NCBI GenBank assembly: GCA_034189325.1
Contig: JAXHUM010000043.1
Span: 5,010-69,009 of the forward strand
Reading direction: 5' to 3'
Source of the DNA: JAXHUM01 sp034189325
GTDB taxonomy: Bacteria; Desulfobacterota; DSM-4660; Desulfatiglandales; Desulfatiglandaceae
DNA length: 64,000 bases
In this document: positions 8,138 to 16,747 of the stretch, one piece after another
Layout: each line of letters begins with the position of its first letter
Position numbering within the stretch: the stretch's first letter is position 1
The notes under the pieces: model-generated
Told to the model about the DNA's origin: nothing
What the model saw: the letters and a program-made list of their open reading frames with translations, nothing else
Database searches by the model: none
Program-made: the position numbers and the translations under genes

Positions 8138-9595
8138 CTATTCTTTGAGTTCGCAAGCCCTTCCCTTGAGATGAAAAAAGAACTTGAGACCTTTCTTGAC
8201 CTTTTCCGAAAATATCTTGGGCGCGAAATAGGTCCCTGCCACGCGTTTATTGATTTCACCAAGGGTCGGGTAGGGGTGAACGGCAGAGGCGAGAGTGGAG
8301 AGCTTCACCTTTCCATTAAAAACAGCCACCCATTCACTCAAGAGCTCCCCGGCCTGAGGCCCAAGGATCTGGACGCCCAGGGGTTTTTCTTTTTCATCGA
8401 GGATCATCTTTATTTTTCCGACCCTTTCACCCTCGCAGAGGCTTCTATCGTTGTCTTTGAATGCCTCTTCCCACACGGAATAGCCTATTCCGGCGGCCTT
8501 GGCTGTCTTCTCATTCATTCCAATGCCGGCAAGTTCGGGGTCGGTATACGTGCACCAGGGAAGAAAGGTATAGTCGGCCTTTCTCGGAAGATGAAAGATG
8601 GCGTTGCTGATGACGATGCCTCCTTCGTATCCGGCGGCATGTGTGAATTGATAGTCGCCTGTGACATCGCCTGCAGCATAGATGTGTTTCTGGGTTGTCC
8701 GCAGCCTGGCATCGGTTGTCAGACCTTTTTTGTCAGACCGCACCCCGATCTCCTGAAGACCTAAGCCGTTTAGGTTCGGCGTCCTTCCCATGGCCACCAA
8801 GATTTTCTCGGCGCTCAGATGGATCTCTTTTCCCTGTCCATCCTTGACCCATACCTCCTTCTCGCGCCCATTGTCCTTGGCACGGACGATGGATGTGTTT
8901 AAATGAAAAACAACACCCTCGGAGCTCAACGATTTCATGACCTCGTCAGCCATGTCTTTGTCCTCTTTGCTCAGGATCTGTCCGCTCCTCTGGATAATGA
9001 TTACCTGAGAGCCTAAGCGGCTGAAGGCCTGGGCCATCTCCACGGCAATGGGACCTGCGCCAAGGACGATCATGGATGCAGGCAGGTGATCCAAATTGAA
9101 AATCTCTTTGTTGGTTATATAGGGGGTCTTATCCAGACCTTCAATAGGGGGAATCCCCGGCGAAGAGCCCGTAGCGATGACCCAGTTTTTGGCTGAATGC
9201 CTCTTTCCGTTGAGTTGGATAATGTGTTCGTCAACGAAGTGGGGCTTGCCGAATTCAACCTTTGCACCGAGAGAGCAGAACCGTTCTTCGGAATCATGTT
9301 TCTGGATGGTGTTGATAACCGATTGTATTCTTTTCTTTATCTCCCCATAATCAACCGGGGGCAGGTCCACCGAGGGAAGGCCGTAGGCCTGTGCGTTTTT
9401 CATGAAATGATAGACATGGGCCGTCCTGATAAGGGTTTTGCTGGGGACGCAACCAAAGTGGAGGCAATCTCCTCCTAATGCGCGCTCCTTTTCCACCAGG
9501 AGGGTCTTGGCGCCGAACTGGGCCGCCCCTGCCGTGACGGTCAATCCCCCGGAGCCACCGCCGATAACGCCTATATCAAAATCGTGGTTTTCCAT
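8138..9595 (-). CDS. FAD-dependent pyridine nucleotide-disulfide oxidoreductase (mercuric reductase/dihydrolipoamide dehydrogenase-like)
   Basis: A 485-residue flavoprotein with an N-terminal FAD fold (GGGSGG, 12-17), the redox-active GGDCLHFGCVPSK disulfide (Cys44 and Cys49), an NAD(P) fold around residue 170, an AAGDVTG segment binding FAD, and a C-terminal dimer domain with HPYPT. It lacks the C-terminal vicinal cysteines of MerA and any N-terminal metal-binding domain, and no lipoyl-enzyme genes are nearby, so neither standard name fits. Substrate unknown. The start at 9595 is set by GGAGG five bases upstream; the frame is open 10 codons more. Confidence 0.85.
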   Translation of the reverse strand: MENHDFDIGVIGGGSGGLTVTAGAAQFGAKTLLVEKERALGGDCLHFGCVPSKTLIRTAHVYHFMKNAQAYGLPSVDLPPVDYGEIKKRIQSVINTIQKHDSEERFCSLGAKVEFGKPHFVDEHIIQLNGKRHSAKNWVIATGSSPGIPPIEGLDKTPYITNKEIFNLDHLPASMIVLGAGPIAVEMAQAFSRLGSQVIIIQRSGQILSKEDKDMADEVMKSLSSEGVVFHLNTSIVRAKDNGREKEVWVKDGQGKEIHLSAEKILVAMGRTPNLNGLGLQEIGVRSDKKGLTTDARLRTTQKHIYAAGDVTGDYQFTHAAGYEGGIVISNAIFHLPRKADYTFLPWCTYTDPELAGIGMNEKTAKAAGIGYSVWEEAFKDNDRSLCEGERVGKIKMILDEKEKPLGVQILGPQAGELLSEWVAVFNGKVKLSTLASAVHPYPTLGEINKRVAGTYFAPKIFSEKVKKGLKFFFHLKGRACELKE

Positions 9596-9703
9596 GGGTT
9601 CCTCCGAAATCCATACATGAACCATTGCTTCTCGATAGGGACGGACGAGGCCTTCCCAGGAGGTCTTTACCAGGTAGACACGTCCTTTTCGTCTGCAGAG
9701 GCG

Positions 9704-10261
9704 TCACCAGAGGGAGGTGATGCCGTTGGGAGCCAAATCCCATTTTTTCCCATAAACGTGCACTCTCTTGACCGGCGTGCCCCCCTTATGGACCGTTCCC
9801 CCGGCATGAAGCCATGCCAGTATGCCTCCCCTCATGTTGAACAGAGGGATGCCCTTCTTTCTGTACTTGCGGGCCAGTTTACCGCTTCTTGAACCTATGG
9901 TGCAGTATCCTATGACGATATAATCACTGTATTCTGAAGGGTTCTTCCTGAATTTCTTTTCGGTGATTGCGCCGGAAATCATGGAAACCGCCTGCTCTCT
10001 TCTTTTCCGTATGTCTACCAAGATCACTCTGCCACGAGCGATCATCTTAAGGACCTCCCTTGCCGAGAAGTCTTCCACGTCGGGAAAATCCCTTTTGTAA
10101 TCTTTATACATCTCATCAATTATGCGTATCTTGGCCGCATCGGTCAAAGGTTCCGCGGCATAGACGGGCTGGTAAAAGGGGATAAAGAAGATCCATGAGA
10201 CCAGGCAAGCGCATAAGGCCCCTGTCTGCAATCTTTTCCGATGAAATCTAAAATGATCCAT
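9704..10261 (-). CDS. Exported rhodanese-like protein
   Basis: A 185-residue protein with a signal-type N-terminus (basic FHRKR, hydrophobic core to about residue 34, then YAAE). A rhodanese domain follows, with the active loop YCTIGSRSGK and catalytic Cys120. It should act in the periplasm or envelope as a sulfurtransferase or in thiol handling. In contrast to the two selenocysteine rhodaneses at 23-24 kb, this one keeps a normal Cys codon. The frame is open 17 codons upstream, but the start at 10261 best fits the signal peptide. The ribosome site is weak, so the start is uncertain. It follows the DUF547 gene by 19 bases. Confidence 0.78.
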   Translation of the reverse strand: MDHFRFHRKRLQTGALCACLVSWIFFIPFYQPVYAAEPLTDAAKIRIIDEMYKDYKRDFPDVEDFSAREVLKMIARGRVILVDIRKRREQAVSMISGAITEKKFRKNPSEYSDYIVIGYCTIGSRSGKLARKYRKKGIPLFNMRGGILAWLHAGGTVHKGGTPVKRVHVYGKKWDLAPNGITSLW

Positions 10262-10280
10262 GGTCGTGGCTCGTGACTTT

Positions 10281-11042
10281 TCATGTACCGTTAAGAGACC
10301 AGTCATAATCAAGGTATCGAACTGTGATCTTCCCCCTGTTTTTCTCCAGGCGGGCTTTGAGGTCCTCTTCTGCGTACTTCAGGAAAAAACCTACGATATC
10401 ATCGTTGAAATCTTCTTTGAACCATTTGAATATACTGCTCACATAAAGCGTGTTGTCCGTAAGGCGATTGCTTTTGACATCATTGATAAAGTGACGTGTC
10501 ATTTCATCCAATTGTTGATCCAGCCTATCCCCCCTGTACGGCTCAGACCGTAAAGGTGGACAGCTTTTAGCCGCACAGTTGATGGCAAAATGTACACGTG
10601 GATCTCTGAAACGGGGCCTCAGTATGTCGTGCTCAATATGATCCAGGGTGACGACCTTATTGTCAATGCGACAGATCTTCTTTTTCCATGGACTCTTAAA
10701 CAGGCTTCCCAGGTCTTTGATGGACTTGACGCCGGGATAACCACTCAGGATCAGTTTGACGGTCCAGGCGTTGTAGGCATTGATGTAAAAGGCGAATTGC
10801 TCGTTGCGGGGCAGCGTTTTCGGAGCAACATGTTCCAGCAGGGTCAGGTATTGATCCAGGTTCTTCTCCTCTTTCTTAAACCCCTGGTAGTTGACCTTCC
10901 CGCTTGTCACATATTTCGCGAGGAGTTCGGCATAAAGAGCTTGAGGTACCCTGTCAACCGAAGAACCATAGCCTGATTGAATATATGGAGGAAACAAGAA
11001 AAAAATTGTCATGAAAAGCATTGCGATCTTTTTAGTCATCAT
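10281..11042 (-). CDS. Exported DUF547-domain protein
   Basis: A 253-residue protein with an N-terminal signal (MMTKKIAMLFMTIFFLF). A DUF547 domain covers almost all of the rest: AFYINAYNAWTVKLIL, VHFAINCAAKSCPPL and SSIFKWFKEDF match the domain's conserved YNA, cysteine-pair and KWF blocks. The fold is papain/transglutaminase-like and biochemical function is unsettled. The same domain recurs as the C-terminal half of the glycosidase at 5237-7414, ending in a similar YDWxLN motif in both. The start at 11042 is preferred because GAGGA lies eight bases before it. An upstream ATG at 11057 lacks a site. Confidence 0.8.
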   Translation of the reverse strand: MMTKKIAMLFMTIFFLFPPYIQSGYGSSVDRVPQALYAELLAKYVTSGKVNYQGFKKEEKNLDQYLTLLEHVAPKTLPRNEQFAFYINAYNAWTVKLILSGYPGVKSIKDLGSLFKSPWKKKICRIDNKVVTLDHIEHDILRPRFRDPRVHFAINCAAKSCPPLRSEPYRGDRLDQQLDEMTRHFINDVKSNRLTDNTLYVSSIFKWFKEDFNDDIVGFFLKYAEEDLKARLEKNRGKITVRYLDYDWSLNGT

Positions 11043-11142
11043 GGCTGAATTCCTCATTAAGAAGGCAGGTTCCTCTTAGGTCTATCGCCGAGACCAAACG
11101 ATCTTGTGCCGTTCGAATAATTTCCCTCTCCCTCAACAGGGA

Positions 11143-12213
11143 TCAGGGAAGAGGTGTTTCGGTGTAAGCGATATCCGCCTGCTCCGACTTGTATCGAATG
11201 AGCGATCTGTTCGCTTTCAGGTCTTTCACCCAGTCAGGATTCAAGAGCATGGATTTGGCGCTGAGAACAATGTCCGCATCTCTCAGGGCGTCCTCGGCGC
11301 TTGCACGGTCGTATATACTCCCACATATCATGATGGGGAGTTCCGTGCATTCCCTGGTAAGCCGGGCCATGTTGTTAGGAGTCCCAAATGCCTCGTCGTA
11401 GTATTGATACGTGGAAACGGAAATAGCATCTATGGGTTCTTGAGAAAGGAGTCTGATAATCTCCTGGTATTCTTCTCTGGAACCAAAAAGGGAAACCTCC
11501 ATGTCGGCGATACCCCAGTTGGAAATCCTGAACAATAAGAGGCGATCTTCAGGAGTGATGTTGGAAATGGCCTGTATGATTTCATGAGAAAAGCGATAAC
11601 GATTTTCCACAGATCCGCCATAGTCATCGGTCCGTTGATTGGAGTAAGAAGACAAAAACTGACTGACCAGGTAGCCGTGGGCCCCATGAATTTCTACGCC
11701 GTTGAAACCGGCGGCAAAAGCGCCTCTGGCCGTTTCAACAAAGCCACCGATCACGTGATCGATATCAAAAAGACTCATGGCGTCGGGCACTGGGTAAGGC
11801 TGCCCGGTTAATGGATTCTTCTGCTTTGGGGAAAGGGCGCTGGGCGCGACAACGCGATTGGCCGGGTTGATCTCCTCCCAGGCGACGCGACCGCAATGGA
11901 ATATCTGCATGATAGCGATGGCCCCCTCGTCCTGAATTGCCTTGACGACTGGCCTCCATGCGCTGATCTGTCGCTCCGTGAGCATCCGTGCCTGCCCCGG
12001 ATACCCTTGCGCACTCTCGTAATCGGTACATATCCCCTCCGTATAGACAATGGCGGCGCCGTTTTTTGCCCTCCTGACCAGAAAGTCCAGCACATCCTCA
12101 CGGGGAATACTGTTTCCAGGAGATGACATCCTTGTCATGGGCGCGACACCCAGGCGATTTTTGAGGCTCAGCTTTTTTGACTGAAATGGGGAAAACAGAG
12201 TATCTTTATCCAT
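11143..12213 (-). CDS. NADH:flavin oxidoreductase/Old Yellow Enzyme family
   Basis: A 356-residue (beta/alpha)8 flavoprotein. NRLGVAPMTRM near the N-terminus, HCGR, EIHGAHGYLVSQFLS and the NRTDDYGGS-like QRTDDYGGSVENR block are signature sequences of the family. It is the single-domain FMN form without the Fe-S/FAD extension seen in 2,4-dienoyl-CoA reductases. Members reduce activated C=C bonds or electrophiles with NAD(P)H; the substrate is unknown. It is the most upstream gene of the minus-strand run ending at the left edge and is followed by a 100-base gap before DUF547. Confidence 0.85.
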   Translation of the reverse strand: MDKDTLFSPFQSKKLSLKNRLGVAPMTRMSSPGNSIPREDVLDFLVRRAKNGAAIVYTEGICTDYESAQGYPGQARMLTERQISAWRPVVKAIQDEGAIAIMQIFHCGRVAWEEINPANRVVAPSALSPKQKNPLTGQPYPVPDAMSLFDIDHVIGGFVETARGAFAAGFNGVEIHGAHGYLVSQFLSSYSNQRTDDYGGSVENRYRFSHEIIQAISNITPEDRLLLFRISNWGIADMEVSLFGSREEYQEIIRLLSQEPIDAISVSTYQYYDEAFGTPNNMARLTRECTELPIMICGSIYDRASAEDALRDADIVLSAKSMLLNPDWVKDLKANRSLIRYKSEQADIAYTETPLP

Positions 12214-12568
12214 AGTAAACCTCCCTATTCATAACCCGGCATCTTAGAAAGGTACGACTTTTCACGAACTTGCCCTCAATACCTGCGGTGCCTCATGGCG
12301 CCGGTAGACCTTTATTGAACAAGGCATGTTGTGTTGGGGTCTGACGCAAGGCCTTCCAGGCGCTTTTTCGTTAAGGCCTGTTGAGAAGATAGAAAAGCCG
12401 CTCTCTTCCCAATCGCCCTTACGGGGGCCCAGCACTGATGTTCAGTTGTTGTCTTACACGACAAAAATATGGCTCAAACAGAACAACAGGATGGGTTTTC
12501 ATGGGGGCATAAAACCCCAAATAAAATGCCGGGCCCCGCGACACATCCTCAACACTCCCGATGGCGGT
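12214..12568. other. Intergenic region with no recognised feature
   Basis: These 355 bases separate the Old Yellow Enzyme gene's start from the end of rubrerythrin. I see no convincing coding frame. A short GGGG...CCCC hairpin lies near 12500-12518 but has no T-tract. The promoter of the Old Yellow Enzyme operon must lie here, but no box is clear enough to name. Confidence 0.4.
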
Positions 12569-13063
12569 TTAGTCTACTTTGGAAAACGCCTTACCCTTTG
12601 CGCCGCACACAGGACATTTTTCAGGAGGCTCGTTTTCGCATGTGTAGCCGCACACGGGACAGACGTAGTAATCCACCTCTTCAGGAGAGTCGAGGTTGTC
12701 AAGGGCCTTTTGATACAGGCCTGCATGGACCTCTTCGACTTTGTTGGCATAGGCAAAGGATCTCTCGGCCACCTTTTCTCCCTCTGCCTTGGCAGCCTCA
12801 ATCATGTCGGGATACATCTCTTTGAATTCAAAGGTCTCGCCGGAGATGGCTCCTTTGAGGTTGTCCACCGTCTTACCGATAGCGTTCATGGCGCGCATGT
12901 GCGCGTGGGCGTGAACGGTTTCAGCCTCGGCCGCCGCACGAAAGAGCTTGGCCACCTGAGGGTAACCCTCCCTGTCCGCCTGTTTGGCAAAGGCCAGATA
13001 TTTTCTGTTGGCCTGTGATTCTCCTGCAAAGGCTTCCTTAAGATTCTCCAATGTCTTACTCAT
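12569..13063 (-). CDS. rbr: Rubrerythrin
   Basis: A 164-residue cytoplasmic peroxidase of anaerobes that reduces H2O2 with electrons from NADH via rubredoxin or related carriers. The N-terminal ferritin-like four-helix bundle has the diiron ligands (GESQANRKY, ETVHAHAH, EEVHAGLY). The C-terminal rubredoxin domain has CPVCGY and CPVCGA. The ribosome site (GGAGGATCATC then ATG) is identical to that of desulfoferrodoxin at 51260, which may reflect a shared leader. It appears to be its own transcription unit after the TCA operon. Confidence 0.95.
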   Translation of the reverse strand: MSKTLENLKEAFAGESQANRKYLAFAKQADREGYPQVAKLFRAAAEAETVHAHAHMRAMNAIGKTVDNLKGAISGETFEFKEMYPDMIEAAKAEGEKVAERSFAYANKVEEVHAGLYQKALDNLDSPEEVDYYVCPVCGYTCENEPPEKCPVCGAKGKAFSKVD

Positions 13064-13194
13064 GATGATCCTCCTTTTTTTGGTTAACTACGTTGATAGA
13101 TGATATGCGAGCCCAGAGACCCGGTTGCTCGAATCCTTTTCACGCCTGCCGCCGATCGAGTGGACACACAAGTCAGCAACGGGTATGCTTCGAG

Positions 13195-13680
13195 TCATTC
13201 ATCGGGATCGCAGATCTTTCCTAGCGATGACAGTCTCATCCTCTTTCTGATCTCACCCTCTTTTTGCCGCCTGATCTCATCGTCGGTTTCAGTTATGAGG
13301 GGAAGGATGTTAGTGGGCCTTCCGGCATTATTGAGCGCTACAAATGTCAGGTATGCCGAAGCAATATGATGGACTTCGCATGTCAGGATGTCCTCTGACT
13401 CAACCCTTACACCCACTTCCATGGACGTCGTTCCTACGGTATTCAGGCTGGCCTTAAGGGTAATAAGGTTTCCCACTAAGACCGGATAATGGAAATCGAT
13501 CCTGTCGATGGAGGCAGTCACGGCAGCGCGTCCCGCATGCCGAGCGGCAACCACACCAGCAGCATTATCGATATGCTTCATCAAGACCCCTCCATGGACA
13601 TTCCCACGCAGATTGGCATCTTCGGGTGAAGTAACAATGGACGTGACAAACTCGCTATCCTTGACCCTCTTTCCGTTCAT
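13195..13680 (-). CDS. Acyl-CoA thioesterase (hotdog fold, YciA-like)
   Basis: A 161-residue single-hotdog protein. The conserved segment with N-VHGG-LM and D-AAGVVAARHA marks the acyl-CoA hydrolase (YciA/BACH) family, which cleaves acyl-CoAs in the cytoplasm. The true start at 13680 has AAGGAG six bases upstream; the frame is open 37 codons further, but that part overlaps korC. It starts 10 bases after korC, so it is probably the last gene of the TCA operon and may regulate CoA or succinyl-CoA pools. That role is inference. Confidence 0.85.
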   Translation of the reverse strand: MNGKRVKDSEFVTSIVTSPEDANLRGNVHGGVLMKHIDNAAGVVAARHAGRAAVTASIDRIDFHYPVLVGNLITLKASLNTVGTTSMEVGVRVESEDILTCEVHHIASAYLTFVALNNAGRPTNILPLITETDDEIRRQKEGEIRKRMRLSSLGKICDPDE

Positions 13681-13690
13681 AGACAACTCC

Positions 13691-14275
13691 TTACAGTTCT
13701 CCCCCCTCGATCCTCCGTTGAGACGGTGCGTGCAAATCAACTGTCTGCGCCGCCTCAACGCCGGCCCCCAGGGCTTTGAGGTTAATTTCATAGGTATCCT
13801 TTGGCGCTCGGGAGCTGAGGGCCTGCTCCAGACTTTTTAAGGATACGGCCTGAGAGAGGAATCCCACGGCGCCAAGGGCCACCATATTGGCTACCATCTC
13901 CTTTCCGATATCGTTTCGAGCGATCTCTGTGAAGGGAAAGGCCGCCGCACAATTGGGCGGCACCTGTTTGACCCACGTGGAATCCACCACCAACAAACCA
14001 TCGGTCTTGAGTTCCGTCGCATAAATGTCGCACGCTTCCTGGTTCATTGCCAGAAGAAGATCCGGTTTGATCGCCTTGGGATAATCAATTGGCTGGTTGC
14101 TGATGATGACTTCTGCTCTGCTGGTTCCACCCCTGGCCTCAGGTCCGTAACTCTGACTCTGGCAAACGTACTTCTCATCGTAGACTCCTGCTGCCTCAGC
14201 CAGGACAACAGCCGCTATAATAATTCCCTGACCACCTGAACCGCTCAAACGCACCTCGTAGCGCTCTGCTTGCAT
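13691..14275 (-). CDS. korC: 2-oxoacid:ferredoxin oxidoreductase gamma subunit (2-oxoglutarate type by context)
   Basis: A 194-residue gamma subunit starting RYEVRLSGSGGQGI, with QSQSYGPEARGGTSRAEV, the family signature. It forms the KorABCD complex with the three genes upstream and helps bind CoA. ATG at 14275 is preferred over a TTG nine bases upstream because AAAAGGG is correctly spaced from it. It begins 24 bases after korB. The assignment to 2-oxoglutarate rather than another 2-oxoacid rests on linkage to citrate synthase, aconitase and isocitrate dehydrogenase. Confidence 0.88.
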   Translation of the reverse strand: MQAERYEVRLSGSGGQGIIIAAVVLAEAAGVYDEKYVCQSQSYGPEARGGTSRAEVIISNQPIDYPKAIKPDLLLAMNQEACDIYATELKTDGLLVVDSTWVKQVPPNCAAAFPFTEIARNDIGKEMVANMVALGAVGFLSQAVSLKSLEQALSSRAPKDTYEINLKALGAGVEAAQTVDLHAPSQRRIEGGEL

Positions 14276-14299
14276 CCTATCCAACCCTTTTGGGAATTC

Positions 14300-15127
14300 T
14301 CAGGGCATGGCCCTTTCCCGTATTTTATTGTACTCTTCCGTGTAAATCGGTTTTTCCACGTCCGCCAGGATTCCTATGGTGAACTTGTCCTTGAGCGTTT
14401 CGGGAGGCATGTCGTTTGCTTTATCCACGGTTATTGCGTGATCCCTCATCCATTCCATCATTGTTACAGGATTTCCCATCTTGTTTCGCCTTCCAAACTG
14501 AATATGACAGTTGGATAGGATCTCCACAACGCTGAAGCCCCGTTTCAAAATAGCGCTTTCCACCAACTTATCCAACTGCCGAACATGATAGACCGTCCCT
14601 CGTCCCACAAAGGAGGCCCCGGCCGTTACCGCCAGTTCCGCTATGGAGAAGGCATGTTCAATATGTCCATAAGGCGCTGTGGCGGCATTGGAACCGTAGG
14701 GCGTTGTGGGAGAGAATTGTCCGCCGGTCATACCGTAAATCTGGTTGTTGATTATAAGCGCCGTCAAATTCAGATTTCTCCTGGCAGCGTGTATAAGATG
14801 ATTTCCGCCGATCGCGGTGGCATCGCCGTCTCCCATGACCGTGATAACCGTTAGCGAAGGTTTCGCCAGTTTGACGCCCGTGGCAAAGGTAAGGGCCCGT
14901 CCATGGGTGGCATGAAGGGTATTGAAATCCACATACACCGGCATACGCCCGGAACATCCGATCCCGGAGGCGAGCACTATCTCATCTTTTTGTAGTCCCA
15001 GCTTGTCAATGGATCGAACAAGTGACCCTAATACAACTCCGTTGCCGCATCCCGGACACCAGACATGAGGGAACTTTTTGTCGTGGCGGAGGTACTTATG
15101 AATCAATTTGGTGATTTCTTTCGGCAT
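14300..15127 (-). CDS. korB: 2-oxoglutarate:ferredoxin oxidoreductase beta subunit (TPP-binding)
   Basis: A 275-residue beta subunit carrying the thiamine diphosphate site: WCPGCGNG near residue 23, GDGDATAIGGNH with the metal-binding GDG, and NNQIYGMTGGQ. It performs the TPP chemistry that makes succinyl-CoA, CO2 and reduced ferredoxin from 2-oxoglutarate, and is reversible in many anaerobes. It lies three bases downstream of korA, so the two are surely co-translated. Confidence 0.92.
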   Translation of the reverse strand: MPKEITKLIHKYLRHDKKFPHVWCPGCGNGVVLGSLVRSIDKLGLQKDEIVLASGIGCSGRMPVYVDFNTLHATHGRALTFATGVKLAKPSLTVITVMGDGDATAIGGNHLIHAARRNLNLTALIINNQIYGMTGGQFSPTTPYGSNAATAPYGHIEHAFSIAELAVTAGASFVGRGTVYHVRQLDKLVESAILKRGFSVVEILSNCHIQFGRRNKMGNPVTMMEWMRDHAITVDKANDMPPETLKDKFTIGILADVEKPIYTEEYNKIRERAMP

Positions 15128-15130
15128 GTC

Positions 15131-16273
15131 TCACTCTTTGTCCAACAGCCTACCAAGGATATCATCCGGGGTGATAAACCGGCCGTCAATGCGGTTGTAT
15201 TTGTCGACACGACTTGGCCCGGCATGGACTCGTTTCACCTCCCTGTAGATCTGTCCCATGTTCATCTCAGGGACCAAGACCCTGCCGCACTGCTTCAATA
15301 CCTTATCCACCAGGTGATCGGGAAACGGGAAAAGGGTGACCAGTTGGAGCATCCCTGCCTTCATACCCCTGTCCCTTGCATCCAACACGGCGCGATGGGC
15401 GGACCGGGCCACTGATCCATAGGCGATGAGAGCGACGTCGGCATCGTCCATCATAAATGTTTCGGCAATCTGAATGTCCTGAGTTCCCTGCCGGAGCTTT
15501 CGAAACAGGCGGTTTGTAAAGGCCTCGATCTCTTCCGGACGTTGGGTCGGGAAGCCTCGCTCATCATGGATAAGACCGGTCACATGATACCTGTATCCCT
15601 CCCCGAAGGGGGCCATATCAGGGACGCCGCTACTGCTGTCTTCAAAGGGAACATACCATTCCGGGGGAACACTGGGGCTCATCCGGTCGACGATCTCAAT
15701 ATCCTCGGCTGATGGGAGTCTTATTGTCTCTCTGGTATGGGAGACCACCTCGTCGGAAAGGAGAATCACGGGAACCCGATACTTTTCAGAAAGGCTAAAG
15801 GCGCGGACAGTCAACTCAAAACAATCGGTAACCGTTGACAGGGCCAGGACAATAATCGGGTGATCCCCATGGGTCCCCCATCGGGCCTGCATCACATCCC
15901 CCTGGCCGGGACTGGTCGGCAGACCGGTGCTTGCGCCTCCACGCATCACGTTCACCACAACGCAGGGCGTTTCCGTGATGCAGGCAAAACCGAGATTCTC
16001 CTGCATCAGGCTAAAGCCGGGTCCGCTGGTGGCGGTCATGCTCTTGACTCCCGCAAGGGAGGCCCCTACGACAGCTCCCATGCTCGCGATCTCATCCTCC
16101 ATCTGGATAAAGGTCCCTCCCACCTGTGGCAGCCTGGCCGACAAGACCTCACTGATCTCGGAGGCGGGCGTGATGGGATAACCGGCAAAAAAACGACAAC
16201 CGGCGGCCAGTGCCCCTTCAGCAATCGATTCGTTTCCCTGCAAAAGCCGTCTCTTCTTCGGCGCATCGGCCAT
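15131..16273 (-). CDS. korA: 2-oxoglutarate:ferredoxin oxidoreductase alpha subunit
   Basis: A 380-residue alpha subunit. It begins with GNESIAEGALAAGCRFF and GYPITPASEI, the conserved pyrimidine-binding domain of 2-oxoacid:ferredoxin oxidoreductases, and contains QMEDEIASMGAVVGAS and SPGQGDVMQARWG. There is no separate gamma fusion. Its ATG overlaps the korD stop by one base (TAATG arrangement), indicating tight coupling. Cytoplasmic complex with KorB, KorC and KorD. Confidence 0.93.
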   Translation of the reverse strand: MADAPKKRRLLQGNESIAEGALAAGCRFFAGYPITPASEISEVLSARLPQVGGTFIQMEDEIASMGAVVGASLAGVKSMTATSGPGFSLMQENLGFACITETPCVVVNVMRGGASTGLPTSPGQGDVMQARWGTHGDHPIIVLALSTVTDCFELTVRAFSLSEKYRVPVILLSDEVVSHTRETIRLPSAEDIEIVDRMSPSVPPEWYVPFEDSSSGVPDMAPFGEGYRYHVTGLIHDERGFPTQRPEEIEAFTNRLFRKLRQGTQDIQIAETFMMDDADVALIAYGSVARSAHRAVLDARDRGMKAGMLQLVTLFPFPDHLVDKVLKQCGRVLVPEMNMGQIYREVKRVHAGPSRVDKYNRIDGRFITPDDILGRLLDKE

Positions 16274-16566
16274 TATTTGTTTCCCCCTGAAGGACGATCA
16301 GATTCTTCAATGGTAATGGCAAAATCGGGGCAGTGTAACTCGCAGAATCTGCAACCGATACAATCTTCAGGGCGTTCGAAGATCGGGCCCCCCTCTTCAT
16401 TTTTCCCGATCACTTTCTTGGGACAAAAGGCGCTGCAGATACCGCATTTCTTACACCAGTCCCGAAAGACAATCTGGCTATAGCTCTTCCTCTTTTTCTT
16501 GGGCTTGTCCCCTGCCACCTTTCTCTCCTGGCCCTTGCCTTTGTTAGCCTTCGGATACGATACCAT
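16273..16566 (-). CDS. korD: 2-oxoglutarate:ferredoxin oxidoreductase delta subunit, 2[4Fe-4S] ferredoxin
   Basis: A 97-residue ferredoxin with a lysine-rich N-terminal 30 residues, then two complete [4Fe-4S] motifs: Cys38, 41, 44 and 48 (followed by Pro) and Cys69, 72, 75 and 79 (followed by Pro). It passes electrons from the KorAB catalytic core to free ferredoxin. The upstream ribosome site is weak and the start lies inside the preceding small open frame, so translation may depend on coupling to it. Confidence 0.9.
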   Translation of the reverse strand: MVSYPKANKGKGQERKVAGDKPKKKRKSYSQIVFRDWCKKCGICSAFCPKKVIGKNEEGGPIFERPEDCIGCRFCELHCPDFAITIEESDRPSGGNK

Positions 16567-16747
16567 CTATGTCTGATAGGATCTCTTTCATCTCTTCAGG
16601 GAAGACTCCGGCAAACCCTATGGTTTGAAAATGTCCTTTCTTGGTTATGATTGTCCCGCAACACGGCTCATGAGTAAAGTAGAGCGTAGTCGATTCCGCC
16701 AAGCTTATTGTTGTAACGAATTCAACGCGGAACCGGCCTTGAACCAT
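16544..16747 (-). CDS. Possible small protein between aconitase and korD
   Basis: A 67-codon frame that overlaps the last 43 bases of aconitase and the first 23 bases of korD. ATG at 16747 has AAGGGA nine bases upstream. The product has a CC pair (HEPCCGT) and an acidic C-terminus and resembles no family I recognise. Its geometry fits a coupling gene that carries ribosomes from aconitase to the weakly preceded korD start. It could equally be a chance frame. Confidence 0.35.
   Translation of the reverse strand: MVQGRFRVEFVTTISLAESTTLYFTHEPCCGTIITKKGHFQTIGFAGVFPEEMKEILSDIDGIVSEG

Noticed and set aside
7952..8764. Open frame on the plus strand (270 codons)
   Set aside because: It lies antisense to the TVP38 and flavin oxidoreductase genes. 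Both of those have clear motifs.
8138..9595. Naming the flavin oxidoreductase as mercuric reductase
   Set aside because: The C-terminal vicinal cysteines and the N-terminal metal-binding domain of MerA are absent, and no mer genes are adjacent.
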